Shown in pieces: positions 1-12,300 of a stretch of DNA of 64,000 nt. This DNA comes from Saxidomus purpurata (Eukaryota > Mollusca > Bivalvia > Venerida > Veneridae), in the NCBI GenBank assembly GCA_022818135.1, contig JAFMSR010000019.1, forward strand, positions 31,294,879-31,358,878, given 5' to 3'. Made by a program: the position numbers and the translations under genes. The number at the start of each line of letters is the position of its first letter. Positions within the stretch are counted from its first letter, which is position 1. The notes under the pieces are model-generated. The model was not told the origin of the DNA. It was given only the letters and a program-made list of their open reading frames with translations, and did no database searches.

Positions 1-18
1 CATACGCATGGACACACG
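1..18 (+). CDS. Gene 0 exon, end of Cys-rich stalk (partial)
   Basis: Eighteen bases encode YAWTH and the first base of a Gly codon, followed by GTGAGT. Gene 2 has the equivalent PYNWTQ ending with the same phase before its transmembrane exon. Truncated by the window edge. Confidence 0.6.
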
Positions 19-1970
19 GTGAGTACGTTAACCATTGTTCTATGTTCTAATGTATTTATTCATCTCTTGCTTAATCTAAGTATCTACCCAATTTTCTCAT
101 AATGTAAAACATGAATGATATATGTAGTGAAAAATAAGCTGGAATATATTGGAAGGCTCAATAATTAAATAAAGAAGAAAAGGGGTAGGTGGTGCGTTAG
201 AAGTTTCGTTTTGTATATAACATCATAACAAGTATCGATTATTCCATAATATTTTATTGTATTTTCAACAAGGAAAGCTGAGATATGATACAACGTAAAC
301 GCCTTTTAAGTAAATCTTCAAACATCAATCATTCTTTGATGTTTCATGATTTTACCTTTATTGTTCATTGATAAGTATGAGACTGTTATGCACATACAAG
401 TGTACAGTGTGCATAAACTATTTTGATCTACATTTAAATAAATTTGTATAAAAGGTACAGAATTACGGTGAATATATGAATCAATTTTAGGTGTCTGTGA
501 AGAGATAACAAGCACCGGACTCGAGATAGAAGTATTGATTAGTATCATAATAGGATCATTTCTTGCTGTGATTGTGGCTGCGGTTTTGATTTACCTGATG
601 TGTTGCAAGAAAGCAAAGACGCATACTAGGTACATTTATACTGATTATACGAGCTAATATCAAGAATGCAGCTACATTAAAGGGGCACTCTACGTGTAGC
701 AGATTATATTCTCAAAACATTGATATTGTGTTCAATGAACGTAAAAAATAATGAATAAATACAATTTACAACATATATCGGAGAATGCATCATTTTAGCA
801 TAAATAATCAACACAGGTGTCTTCTATAATAGTAGTATGAAATCCACCAATTGATTGTTCAACAAACATATTATTTAACGCTGATTTTACCGATATTCAC
901 TGGAATTTAAAGCTTTAGAACTTATTTAAAATTCGCGTTAAGCAATAACACTTTCAAAATTCAATAGTATGATTTTGAAGTTATTTAATTTGGCGTCAGT
1001 TTCAGAAGGTGTCCCTTTAAAGAGGCACTCCCTACATCTAGCAGATTATATTCTCGAAACATAGATTATGTGTTCAAAGAACGTAAAATGATAAATAGAT
1101 ACAACTTCAAAGAAGAACCTATGACGAAAAATGCCTCATTTAACCACAATTTATCAATATATAAGCTTTCTGTAATCAATCGCATCTACCCATTAATTAT
1201 ACAACAACAACTCTATATAGATTATTGAATGGTTTACGATACTGCAGTATATTTTAAACCGCTCATTTGATCAATAATGACCTGAAATGCATAGCTGAAA
1301 CTATTAGGTTAAGTTATAATACTTCTAATGATTCAATTATTTATGTTTTGGGGGTTATTTAGTCGACATCAATTATAGGGTATGTCCCTTTAAGAGTGTT
1401 TATACTTTCATTTGTTGCTGTTATCTTATTTTATAAACATATCTGGTGTGATTAGATATATGTAACTGTTTTAAGAACATATATTTAAAAGTATTATATA
1501 AAATTTACGGATATAATTATATCGTTTTATTCTAAAGTAAACCGCTGTGAGCAATACTATGTCTAAAATTGGAAAATCCACATCATGGCACCAATTAAGG
1601 GTGTTCGAACATTTACGTCGAATGCATGTGACATTCTGTTTTTTTCTTAAATATTACTTTATGTTTACAAATGTTTTCTCATGGAAGTTTAAAAACTTAC
1701 TAATCAACTTAACATGGAATAAAACAAATGCTGAGTTATCTACGGATATTGACGCTAACAATGAAGTGTATATCTTGTAGAACTGTTCCAGTCGGTAACA
1801 CAAGGTTTCAAAGTGCACTGACACGTATACAACAATCACAGTCGTCTCATTCTGGAAACAAGCGTACAAGATCGAAAGGCAGCATAACAAATGCACCTGA
1901 ATGGACAACGCATGTAAATGACATCAATTTCACCGATGAAGCAAAACCCGTTAATCACAGTGGTATGTGA
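1..1970 (+). CDS. Gene 0: VWDE-like membrane protein, 3' end only
   Basis: This is the last part of a gene whose body lies left of the window. Three exons join in frame: 1-18 (phase 1 end, encoding the Trp-containing end of a Cys-rich module), 491-629 (transmembrane exon) and 1781-1970 (cytoplasmic tail and stop). The first two align with gene 2 exons 22 and 23 in sequence and phase, so this is a third paralogue of the array. The tail exon was chosen because its acceptor (TTGTAG) meets the phase-2 donor and stays open to TGA; its sequence is not clearly related to the gene 2 tail. An AATAAA lies at 2059-2064. Membership of the family is well supported by the transmembrane exon; the tail exon is less certain. 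Confidence 0.7.
491..629 (+). CDS. Gene 0 transmembrane exon
   Basis: The exon is bounded by TTTTAG and GTACAT. It encodes GVCEE..., then a hydrophobic helix rich in Ile, Val, Ala and Leu (LISIIIGSFLAVIVAAVLIY), then LMCC and a basic stop-transfer stretch KKAKTHTR. The equivalent gene 2 exon (60146-60281) has the same CEE start, helix, LLCC and basic end, and the same phases (1 in, 2 out). A type I membrane topology follows. Confidence 0.8.
678..1393 (+). repeat. Two tandem units of a ~350-bp repeat with TTAAAGGG ends
   Basis: Units at about 678-1017 and 1018-1393 both start with AAAG(A/G)GGCACTC, continue with a shared block containing AGCAGATTATATTCTC, and end with GTCCCTTTAA. The ends are inverted complements of each other (TTAAAGGG / CCCTTTAA), as in a MITE. 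A third, diverged copy lies at about 61211-61580 beyond gene 2. This pair sits inside the last intron of gene 0. Confidence 0.7.
1781..1970 (+). CDS. Gene 0 terminal exon, cytoplasmic tail
   Basis: The acceptor TTGTAG precedes 62 codons rich in Ser, Thr, Arg and Asn, ending in NHSGM and TGA. The frame follows from the phase-2 donor at 629. The polar composition suits a cytoplasmic tail. No motif is recognised and it is not clearly alike to the gene 2 tail. The intron before it would be 1151 bases and contains two repeat units. Confidence 0.55.
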
Positions 1971-2058
1971 GAAACCACGCAGTCTTTTTCCAATATTGAA
2001 AAATGGTAAAAATGATGTAATGAACAAATGCAGATTTTGGTAATACAGTTGTATTGGA

Positions 2059-2064
2059 AATAAA
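2059..2064 (+). terminator. Candidate poly(A) signal of gene 0
   Basis: A canonical AATAAA hexamer lies about 90 bases after the gene 0 stop codon. AATAAA is common in AT-rich DNA, so this is a positional inference. Confidence 0.4.
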
Positions 2065-2109
2065 CAGCATACACCAGATTCAGTTACTTCCACTAAAATC
2101 AATCAGAGA

Positions 2110-3780
2110 CATCCGTTGAGTAATACTGACTGATACAGCTTTATATTCACAAAGATTCAGAAATACTGAAATAAGGACCATATCATTATTTAAGTAGTTC
2201 TTTATCTCACTTGTTTTGTCGAAATTGCCTTCAGTTAAATCTGTAATGTTTTTCACGTAAATGTGCTAGATTTTCAATTTTCATATACAAGTACAAAAGC
2301 TTCAATATGCCTGATTCAGATAAACAACATATACATGTATTATATAAACAAAAGCTTTTAAAACTCTAGTTTTTGTCGTCGATTCTACATGAACTACTGG
2401 ATTGTTATTGCAAATGAATGAATATGATAAGTACCTAAAATGTTATTGCATTTATATTAAAACTAAATTGCCATCATGATGTTCACAATAATTCTATAAC
2501 CTAGACCATACTTTTAAATAGTACTTTGGTAGATTCAATATTTTACATGGATATTGTTTTATGTATATATTTGAGAATGATGTAAAGAAAATATTCGTAT
2601 GTTTAATAGATTTGTGAAAAAGACACTTGATGTACGAGTCGGTAAGGGCAAATTCTAATGTTGAACATGTAATATGATTTAGACACATCAAGACATAATG
2701 GAAAATTGAACAGTATATCTAAGTCTGTAATAGTTCAACAATACAAAAACGTGTCATAATAATAGACTGACTATTGAAGTTTGATTCTTAGACTAATGAC
2801 ACGAAAAGGCAGTTGTCATAGAAAATTAAAATATGACATAAATTTAAGCTTTTAGAACACTAGTTTAGTGTCGTCCATTGTACATTTAACATTTATCATT
2901 AGATTTTTATTTTAACAAATTTTAGATAATTTACTAAAATTTTAGGATGTTGAAACTGTTCTCACTTTATAGTGTAAGGTAACACATTTTGCTGACACGA
3001 TAGATATTCTATAGCATAGGACTTTATACAATACGTTAAATCGGTGTAATTTCGAAATTGATAAAATAACAGTAACATCCTATATGCGGCTCCTTAGATA
3101 TTTTTTTAAAACTATTTTTGTTGTGAATTTTCCATGGTTTCAAAATACAAATACATTTTGTTTAAATTATAAAATTTGAAATTGTGTTTACTAATCAAGT
3201 CACATCTTTCAAATGTATATTGTAGCTGACAATTTGAAACTTTTTTTCCTTTCTTTATCAATCTATTCAATAATGAATTAGTTACATGTACTCGAGTTGT
3301 GTTGTCACACCATAATGCTTTAAATGCATTAATATGCCAAACACACGTCTTGCTCTAGCTTATCCTTGGTCGTTTAAAATGTTGTGTTTTGTTGTTGTTT
3401 TCTTTATTGTTTATAGTCCGGGCCGACCGAGGGATTGCTCCCCTGGTGAACTCGCCAATACCCAAGTATTACTACTGATTACTATCAAAATTTAAAAATC
3501 TAAATCTAGGGAGTTGTGTGCTAGGTGTGCTATAAATACATGCATGCCTTTTATTGTGTGTGTTGTTTTGAAAATTGTTATCAGTATTTATTGTTGCTGT
3601 TTTGTCTAGCTTACAATTGTGTTGAACTTATCAACACGAGTTATTTTGAATACAAAATAATCACATTAATACATGTGTGTGCGTTTTCTGTATATGTTTG
3701 ACTTTATAGCCATGTCTTATAATTATTAAAACTATATACTCTATATTTTAGTGTGTACATAAAAATGTTGGAGTTTTAAG
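2110..3780. other. AT-rich spacer, nothing recognised
   Basis: No coding exon with credible splice sites, no RNA gene and no clear repeat was seen between gene 0 and the dispersed repeat at 3793. Short open frames here have no family resemblance. Confidence 0.5.
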
Positions 3781-3792
3781 GCAAATGTTTAA

Positions 3793-4530
3793 GCTCACCT
3801 GAGCACGTAGTGGTCATGGTGAGCTTCTAGGATCGTTGGATATCTGTCGTCCGTCCGTCCGTCCGTCATCTATCCAAATATTGCTTCAAACAACTTCTCC
3901 TCTGCAAACATAATGATTACAAAAGTAATAGGGATGTTCCTGGCATGGATCTCTACCAGTTTGTTCAAATAATTCAAGTATCTTTATTACATTTAGAACT
4001 CCGGTTGCCATGGCATTTAAACGAAACTTATTATATATAAAAATATTCATATACGAAACCTCAAGGCGTAGAGCTTAGATATTTGGTACGTAGCACTGAC
4101 TAGTGGTCCTTAGCCAAGTTTGTTGAAGTCATATTCCTGCGTAAACATTGACTCCGCTAAGGTTCACTTGTTTCAAATAGACGTTGTCTGACGTTGACTT
4201 TGACTTACTGACCTACTTTCTTATTTAAAGCTAAATGTACATCAATGATATTAGTATCAGTTTGACCTTAACTCACCGAAATAAGTTCCTTCCTTTAAGC
4301 TGCATCAATAAAACTTGATCCATATATACAGTTTTAAATGCAGATTGCAACCCTGACCATGCTGACCTTGACCATTGGCCTTTTGTTTGTTTTTCAAGCA
4401 AGAAAGATGAAACATTTACTTTTGTAAACTAAAAATTCCAATGACTGGTCTTTATTATGACCTTTGACTTACTTATATTTTTTGAAGTTCAATGATTATC
4501 GTGTGAACAACATAGGTCCATCATGGTCCG
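3793..4530. repeat. Dispersed repeat with AGCTCACC hairpin and (GTCC)n
   Basis: It opens with an inverted pair, GCTCACCTGAGCAC ... GGTGAGC (3793-3824), followed by (GTCC)n at 3849-3867 and a body with phrases such as 'ACCAGTTTGTTCAAAT' and 'GAAACCTCAAGGCGTAGAGC'. A fragment of the same body is at 57880-58230. I associate this kind of repeat with bivalve genomes. The right end is approximate. Confidence 0.6.
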
Positions 4531-5780
4531 CTTGTCTTTTTTTGTTTGCTATCTAAATTTAGCACTTTATTGAACTTTGATAAATTTGCTTCAAAGAAGA
4601 CAAAATACTCGTACTGTAGAGAATACCTATATCGTTTTATTTTGGCAGTTAAGCGAACTTACGAGTGGATATTAATTTCTCTTTATATTTAACTAAAAAA
4701 ATGTTATAGTTTGATGTAACGAAGCATCAACATTGATGTCTTCTCTAATGAAGACTGCATAACTGATTTCGAACAACATTTCACCTGCTACGTCGCTATA
4801 TTGTATTTTCCTGCAGTTTAAAAGAGATATTACTTAGGACAATAATCTAACCAATGATTTATTTATTGTTTTGCTGTTCTGTTTCTGAGTGGTTGTTTTT
4901 ATTGTGTTTTTTTTTCAATACTTAGTTTTAGTGTGTTCTAGATTTTTGTTTGCACTTTTTTATTTTTCTGAAACTGGTTAAAGCTAAGCTTAACTCATAA
5001 GGCATCATGTGTTTTCTTTCGACAAAAATGCACAAAGTAGACAGCAATTTGATACTGACGACAACGGCCAAATATTTCCAGACATGTACATATGTATACA
5101 GTGAAATTATCCAGATAATCTATATTTTAAGAACTAAGAATATAAACAAAAGCTAAACCGTTATGATCTAAAACCATAATTGCATGTATGCAATAAAATG
5201 TATATGGCCGATGCCATTTCTTTTGTTAATTATTGCTTTATTTTTCCATGTATGGGTTTTGTTGTTTTTGATTTGTTTGTTCACTAAAATTTAACTGTTG
5301 TCTTGAATAAATCAAAACAAAATAGTTTGAAAATAAAATAATCACAATAAAATCTACCTGTGTTTTCATTTATCTGACTAAATTGCTGTACAATATAATC
5401 TTTGTTGAAACTTTAAGCTCTATTAAGCTTCGTACAGAGTGTTGATGTCTTGGTGTGACATAAAACGGTGATAATCGAAAAGCAAATGTGTTTTATTTTT
5501 TCTAGCATGAAAGTCATTTAGAAGAATATTTTGTTACAAACGGCCACTCTCAGTACATAATCAGAGGCTCTCTTCTAGTATACTTAACAACTATAAAAAC
5601 GCAACCAGGATTTGATTTTCATGGGTATTTTATCGTAATTGCAAGTGTAATTTGGACAATTTAAGAACACCATGCCTTTTCTTATTTTTTTTCAGCATGT
5701 ACATTACAAAATTAAATCATAATTTCATTTGAAAATATCAACAATTTTTCGAAATGAGCAGTTCTTAAATTGCTTAAAAT
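4531..5780. other. AT-rich spacer, nothing recognised
   Basis: No exon, RNA gene or repeat boundary could be supported here. Confidence 0.45.
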
Positions 5781-5782
5781 CT

Positions 5783-5880
5783 ATGACTTATAGAGTGACT
5801 TGGGGAGGCTGTGACTATGACTATCTATGACTATATGACTATCTGTGACTATGACCAATCTATGACTTGGGGAGGCTGCG
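5783..5880. repeat. TGACTATGACTATC short tandem repeat
   Basis: Irregular copies of CTATGACTAT are framed by two copies of GACTTGGGGAGGCTG (about 5797 and 5864). An array expanded inside a duplicated 15-base block would explain the arrangement. Confidence 0.7.
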
Positions 5881-5925
5881 TTTTTGGTACGTGGCATTCC
5901 CTGTTTGATATTATTTTTGTTTTTA
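5864..5925. repeat. Fragment shared with the element at 20710-22713
   Basis: About 58 bases beginning GGGGAGGCTGCGTTTTTGGT recur almost unchanged at 21000-21057 inside the inverted-repeat element of gene 1 intron 4 (a GTGG/GTGA change is visible). This marks it as part of a dispersed family. Confidence 0.65.
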
Positions 5926-6634
5926 TGAATAAAAATGGTTGCGTTTTTAAAGCTGTTATTTATTATTTAGAATGTGTTTTCATTCCTTACCTTTTACGGA
6001 GCTATAAGGGCTTCAGATACATTTCAGTACGCATATATTTGAAGGTCCTGAGTCCGATTCTCACCAGTGCCCTGGCTGTAGTGGCATTTGGAAAGGCAGA
6101 GATAATTCCACATTGCCTCTCTCTTTTCGAGTTTATTCCATCTGGAGAGAGTCTTGGGAGCGATTAATCTTAGGTAAAATAACTTGTTTCGCAGATTCAG
6201 TATATCTCAATATATACTATTTGTAAATGACGAGCAGTGATTCATATCTGCATTTTAAGTTTAATGGACTATAACGATAAAGGCCGAGGAGAACGGTTTA
6301 GTCATGCTTGATTTCCTGTTGTTACACCATAGTCGATGAAAACGTTAAACGCATTTCTACACACGCAGATGATGGGGAATATGTCAAAAGCCGTTGGTCT
6401 CAGAACACAATATTTACACAACATTTTTACTCAAACACGTTACAATATATAATCCTGATTTTTACGACAGGAAATAAAAGTCACACCTTACATATAGTCT
6501 TGTTGTCACTGCATGGTTTTACCTGAAATATAACTATCTAATAAGCCAGACGCAAAATAAAATCGAGCGACTGGCACTTTTAAACCCAAATACATCCGCC
6601 TCAACGGTGGGAGATTATGGTAGCTTATTTAAAC

Positions 6635-6905
6635 TAAATAAACCTCTCACTGGTCGGCGTTTACTATATCAACCTCTCACTGGTTGGTGTTTAGATAAAC
6701 CTCTCACTGGTCGGAGTTTACTAAATCAACCTCTCACTGTTTGGTGTTTACTAAATCGTTGGTTATTACATGTAGATAAACCTCTCACTGGTCGGCGTTT
6801 ACTAAATCAAGCTCTTACTGTTTGGCGTTTACTAAATCAACCTTTCACTGGTTGGTGTTTAGATAAACCTCTCACTGGTTGGCATTTACTAGATAAACCT
6901 CTTAT
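6635..6905. repeat. Minisatellite, ~26/31-bp units
   Basis: About nine imperfect units contain CCTCTCACTGGT(C/T)GG followed by (C/T)GTTTA and either CTAAATCAA or GATAAA. Two unit lengths alternate irregularly. An open frame crosses the array only because the unit lacks stops; it is not taken as a gene. Confidence 0.85.
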
Positions 6906-7039
6906 TTCTTATTGGTTGCCGTTTATTGGCTTAGGTCCTGCTTTCAACCGGATTGAGAAAAAAAGCCGGCAGGTTTTTTTTCCGGTAGATGGGAGTTACG
7001 CAGAACGATGGGTAGGTTTCCTGTCCGTATATGACTGAA

Positions 7040-7540
7040 ACTGGTTTTATATATAGGCTGCTTAATTCAGTAAGGCTACACGGGTGAACTAAATTAGCCA
7101 CACAGGCTGGATGTACCGCGCCGTGTTGCATTTTGTTGTGAACTGCATTTGTTCTTGTTGTGTTGCATTCGATGCTCCAGCTATCACCTAGTTACATATT
7201 TATTTAACTTTTTAAGTGTTTGCAACATTGTTCGCGGTCGTTGAAGCTCACCAGACTAGATGCTAACACGTATTATTAAGTCCCCAGGCACCAAACTTCC
7301 GAACTTTTTCTTCTTTCACGGCCCGGTCGTTTTGTTGGCATATGGAGAGCAAACTTTAGTGAGATATTTTTTGACAGATAATAGCAAAAAGAAAAATGAT
7401 AAAAAAGATAAATGCAGTGTATGGTTGTTGCAACGCCCGAGTTGACTTAGCTAGGCGTTCTTTCTTACTTTGTAGCGCTTGGCGATGTCGCCGTTCCGTA
7501 CACGTTAAATCCTAACCTCTACATTATGTACATTGTAATG
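7040..7540. other. Spacer, nothing recognised
   Basis: No supported feature lies between the minisatellite and the retrotransposon remnant. Confidence 0.4.
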
Positions 7541-7544
7541 ATGT

Positions 7545-8663
7545 TTTAATAATAATATTAATAATAATGATTAATTCTTTATTAAAAGAAGGTAACATAT
7601 ACAGAAATATGAACGAATATTCATATGACTTAGTTTAAACATGGCCATCTGAAAAAGAAAACATGAAAAGGACATAAACAAAACTTAAATTTCATCTATA
7701 CACAACTCAGTTATACATTATACTTATGACAATCACTCAATAATTCATAGCAAAAATTTCAAGACATTTGAACTCCATATACAGTCAAACCTATGTTAAA
7801 GACCGCTATTACTAAAACAAATCAGGAGGGAAAGAGAATAAGTCATTTAAGAACCAATGTAAATGAAGTAAAGGTGTTAATGATGACCATAATCATACAA
7901 GTTAATCAATTTCCAGCGAGTGGCATTTGCTCACAAGTTTGACTGTGAATAAAGAACATTCAAACATCATTTTTCACACGATACACATACGTGCTGTAGC
8001 AGTTTTATATTTCATCAATAAATGTTTTCTATTATTTTTTGTTTGACTTCAATGATTGACTGAAACGAATATCTATTGGTATATTGTTCCAAGTGTGAGC
8101 AGAGATATTAGTAAAAGAATGTTTCATGTATATAGTGCGTTGTTTTGGTATCACAATATTAGTGCTGCTTACTGATCGAAGACAATATGTTTTATTGCTG
8201 GAAAAGTTAAGTAACTCAAGTATGTATTCTGGAGCAAGATTGTGTCGAGCTTTGTAAACGAGTACAGCCGTATGATATAAGCATCTATCAGCAAAAGTCA
8301 GCCATTTTATTTCATTAAGCAAAAATGTGTGCTACAGGTACGCGAAGGTTTTCGTTTAATCAGTCTTGCGACTCTTGCTTGTAACTTGGACATAGTATTT
8401 AAACACCGTATTCCGGTTCCCCATATAGTACAATAATAGTCCATAGATGATAAAATGTACGCATTGTAGAACATAATTTTCATGTCATCAGTTAATAAAT
8501 TAGAAATTCGTTTCATAAGGGCAATTTTAGAATTGATTTGGAGGATACTAATATGGGAAGAGAGGTAAAGAAAACAATTGCCAAGACCAGATTGAATTAC
8601 TGTTTTGTGTACAGGTATCTGTTTTGAAATATTATACTTCAATATGTGAAGACAGTATTGCAA
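7545..8663 (-). mobile_element. Non-LTR retrotransposon 3' remnant (CR1/L2-like RT end)
   Basis: Two overlapping minus-strand frames (8663 to 8307, then 8322 to 8032) together resemble the end of a non-LTR reverse transcriptase. The first has LYLSSHISILQINSK, an 'MKRISNLLTDDMKIMFYNA' stretch, 'ILSSMDYYCTIWG' and 'LQARVARLIKRKP'. The second has 'TFADRCLYHTAVLVYKARH' and 'HTWNNIPIDIRFS'. These are the order and spacing seen in CR1/L2/Rex-type pol thumb regions. A frameshift between them shows decay. An ATT-rich simple repeat at 7545-7580 lies where the 3' tail would be. The 5' end is missing. Confidence 0.8.
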
Positions 8664-9220
8664 GGAAATAATTACCGGTATTATGAACGGGAAAGTGAAC
8701 GTTTATCTTTTTACTGATAGTTTAATTATGCTGGTTATCAGCTAATAAACTGCTTATTGTCAATTTCAAACATTTTATTTAAAGAAAAAACCTAAATTAA
8801 AAAATGTAGTTACAACATATGATTGTTATTTGTATATTAGAACGGCTTTAATGTGATCGTATTAAATTGCATCATCAATCAAAAACAAAGTGACAATGAT
8901 ACAAAAAGTTACTGTAACAATAGATCGCTACTGCATTGTCCTGTTCATCAATATTATCGTTTTGTATCTTTTAATGTATAGAGTATTAGTTTACACTTCC
9001 TGGTCTTTTGGTGAACTTCTTTTCAAACAAACTGCATTTATATCGGCTGTCTTAAGTAAATGTTCATGCGATTTATATAGGCGTCACATTAGCGAGCATG
9101 TTTTAACTTTTAGAATAGTCATTTCTGTCGGACATTGTGTATGATACATTTGTATCTTGCAATAACTATTTATTTAGCTACAGGTTGCAGCGGAGTTTGT
9201 TTAAAAACAAATGCATATTT
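8664..9220. other. Upstream region of gene 1
   Basis: AT-rich sequence between the retrotransposon remnant and gene 1. No exon is supported. It should contain the gene 1 promoter. Confidence 0.4.
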
Positions 9221-9224
9221 AAAT

Positions 9225-9233
9225 TATATAAAT
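9225..9233 (+). promoter_or_regulatory. Candidate TATA box of gene 1
   Basis: TATATAAAT about 60 bases before the start codon would leave a short 5' leader. A second AT string (ATATATAC) lies near 9257. In AT-rich DNA this is weak evidence without transcript ends. Confidence 0.25.
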
Positions 9234-9292
9234 TATTAGTACATATGTTAGCGGGAGATATATACTAGCTCTACTTGAATAACGTAAATCAC

Positions 9293-9374
9293 ATGGAGAG
9301 GACAATACTAGTTTTCCTTGCCATCGGAGCCGCATTGGTTACGATCTCTTTTCCAGTTGAAGCAGCTATTGAAG
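9293..9374 (+). CDS. Gene 1 exon 1, signal peptide
   Basis: The exon encodes MERTILVFLAIGAALVTISF then PVEAAIE: a short basic start, a hydrophobic core and small residues near a likely cleavage after VEA. It ends in phase 1 before GTAAGC and supplies the first base of the Asp codon completed in exon 2. This is the only signal-peptide exon found in the window. Confidence 0.8.
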
Positions 9375-12300
9375 GTAAGCGAACCAAAAATGTAGTTAGT
9401 AATTAAATTAATCTAGCTAGGATTTCTATAAATGTTTATGATACACGTTACCTACTATATTATAAAGTTACCTTATTGCTTATGCTTAAGTTCGATATAC
9501 ACGATAGACAGAATAATCTAAAGACGACGATAAATGTAATCCGACACACTACCGATTAAGAAGAAAAACAAATTAATTCTACATTCTTTTATTTTATGGT
9601 AATGTAACGACGTTCAACTTGTCATAAGTTATTTTGTTGTTGTCATAAATCAAATAGAATGAACTTTTCTATTCGGCATTGTTAAGGAAATACGAAAAAT
9701 AAAAAGGCAAAGTCAAATAAACTGGCTTTTGTAAAGTGCTGTTTTAATGATATCCCTATGCAGAAACGACGTTTACTATAGGGTGCATTACGAAGAGACA
9801 GCAGTTTATGCATAAATAAATGAAAATACCACATCCTTAACGTCCAAATAGTAAATGATATCATAAATAATTTGAATTAATAGTTTTCGATTTCAATGAA
9901 AATTGTCCTATATATTTTAATGTATTTTTCTAAATATAGTGAGATAAAAACTAAATGGATATAGTACGTAGAAGTATTTGCTTTTTTGTATTTTGCTACA
10001 TTAGGTACTGCCTACTATAGGTAACCAATATACCGAAACCGATTTTATACATCATCCTCGCAGTTCAAATTGTCCTTTTCAGTACCTTATTCTACGATTT
10101 GCGAAAAATAATTTCATCGGTCATATCTAAATTTTGCTTGTCGATGAATACACTCACAAACTAGGTTTTGGCTTTTTCTACGTATGTGCAAGCATTGTAG
10201 ACTTACCAAGATTCGTTTGTGAGAAAATAAACATGGCATGATTGAGCACAACCCTGCGTCGCTTTATTGTCAATTTATTTCTCTTAAAAAAAAGGTTTCA
10301 TTAATCATACAGTTCAAATACTCTTTACCGTTAACCTTTTTTTTGTTTGCCTACTTTGCATAAATGAAGTGTTTTCTATCCCGATTTGCCAGTGAGACAC
10401 AGTTCATTTAAAAAAAACGTAAACAAGCGTGGTTGCTTTAATAAGATTGCGTTCCTGGTTTTCTTGCAAATTTCGCGCCTTTATTTTCACAAAAGATATA
10501 TACACCGGGTTGAACTAAAATTACCGAATCGGATATTTTGATCTCTGAACGAATTACATAGGAGACAAATTAAACTATATTACTTATTATACACATTTTA
10601 ATGATAAAAAGATATACTGACACTTAGTATGAAATGAAAAAGTTGCGTTTCTTTTGCCTTTGAGTATAGTATATTAAGACAACAAAGATTTTAATTGAAT
10701 TAATATAAACGATGATGTTTAATATACTTAATGAATGTATTGTATTATTTCTGTATCAACTATCAAGGTTATTAGATCAAGTATTGTTATTTTACTATGT
10801 AGTTTATTGTATTGCGATAAGGAGGACTTCAATCGTATCAATAATTGATCAACATTAAGAATACAAAGGCCGTTTTAGACAAGTCTTAGTGCAAATTCAC
10901 AGCGCTCTGGAGATTTGTAAATTAGTCTGAAAAATACCCCAGTAATCTACGATCTCATAGCCTTGCAAACTAGGCATTGATTTAAAAAGAAAAAAGACCG
11001 CATTAATACAATGCTTATTTAAAATAAATTTTGTTTGTCTGCTTTTTAGATAAGGATACGATATTTATACAGTTCTATATATGGAATGATTTTAACAGAA
11101 AAACAATCCGTCGCTTTTCTCTAGAATGCATGATAATACAAAAGCATGCATGTTATACTACTGAAATATATGTATAAGGGCCTTTTCATGAAAGGGAAAA
11201 TTCGATACGGTCTCACACACCGTAGACAGGGGGTCGGACGTAAACGATGTATCTCGGGGCTTTAAGCGAGAATTTGATGTAGTTCTGGTCAAAATGGCGG
11301 AAATTTAATGTTTATTTTGGGAGACGGATAAGAAAATTGGTAAGGAAATGTTTATTTTTAGTTTGATCGAACTGCTTTCATGCCCTTTGTATAGCCACAT
11401 GTAATATATGAAATCGTCACACCCGTTTTGGATCGTGGACCTAAAAATAAAAAAGTTATTGAAGGGATAAATTGGTCGGTAGTGTTTATGTTTGGATTTT
11501 CCGCCGATTTCTTCCACGTTTGGACGATTCAGACCGCTTTACTCGAGCTTATTCGAATGCATTTCGTATAAACATGATGCGATCCATTGTTATTTATTGT
11601 GTGCACGTTTCCAAGACGAACTATCGCCGTTTATTTAAACTTTAAACCGATTTCGATGTATATGGGGTCGTTTTAAGACGATTTGATGTATCACCGGGTT
11701 CTAAAGAGAACTGTAAACGAGAGAATTCATTGAAACAACAATTATGAAGAAGTATCATTGTTGCTCGGGCGGGGCCCGATTAATGTATGTGTTCAATTAT
11801 AAACGATAAAGAAAAAAAAAACAGAAACACCGCTATATCCGTACGATGTCCGTACGATTTATAAATTTTTTGCAATCAAAATATAACTTTCAAAACTTGG
11901 ATATGTAGCGAAAGTAACGATTATAACATAATTGTTGTTTCAATGAATTCTCTTCAAATTCTGTACGGTCTGCACATGTGTTCGCACGGTGCACGTACGT
12001 TATCCGCACGGTGTCCGAACGGCAAGAATATACTAGTTCAGCGATATCTGAAAATTTCTCTTTTTTACTATAATCGTCAAGGATATCGTATCGAGTCCTT
12101 ACGACAAACGTAACAACCTGCGGGTCTCGTGTGGTCATCGTAAGGTCCCCACCCGATGTCCGTTGTACCGTACGAACGTCTTATGTTGAACGTGCTACTC
12201 TCCTATGACAGTCGTGCGAGCATCGGCAAGCTTTTACGGGCCTTGAGGTGTTCCAAATCCGCAGGGACATCGTACGATGCCCGTTTAAGCTCTATCGTTG

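Noticed and set aside
6635..6905. CRISPR array
   Set aside because: Units are adjacent without unique spacers, and the window is eukaryotic.
6607..7038. 143-codon open frame over the minisatellite
   Set aside because: The repeat unit merely lacks stops; unit lengths are not multiples of three and there is no family resemblance.
7260..7445. 61-codon frame with a basic Lys/Asp stretch
   Set aside because: No splice sites, relatives or promoter; AT-rich chance frame.
11890..12138. 82-codon minus-strand frame conserved at 33120-33368
   Set aside because: Conservation is explained by the recent segmental duplication of all surrounding noncoding DNA; no start context, splice logic or known domain.
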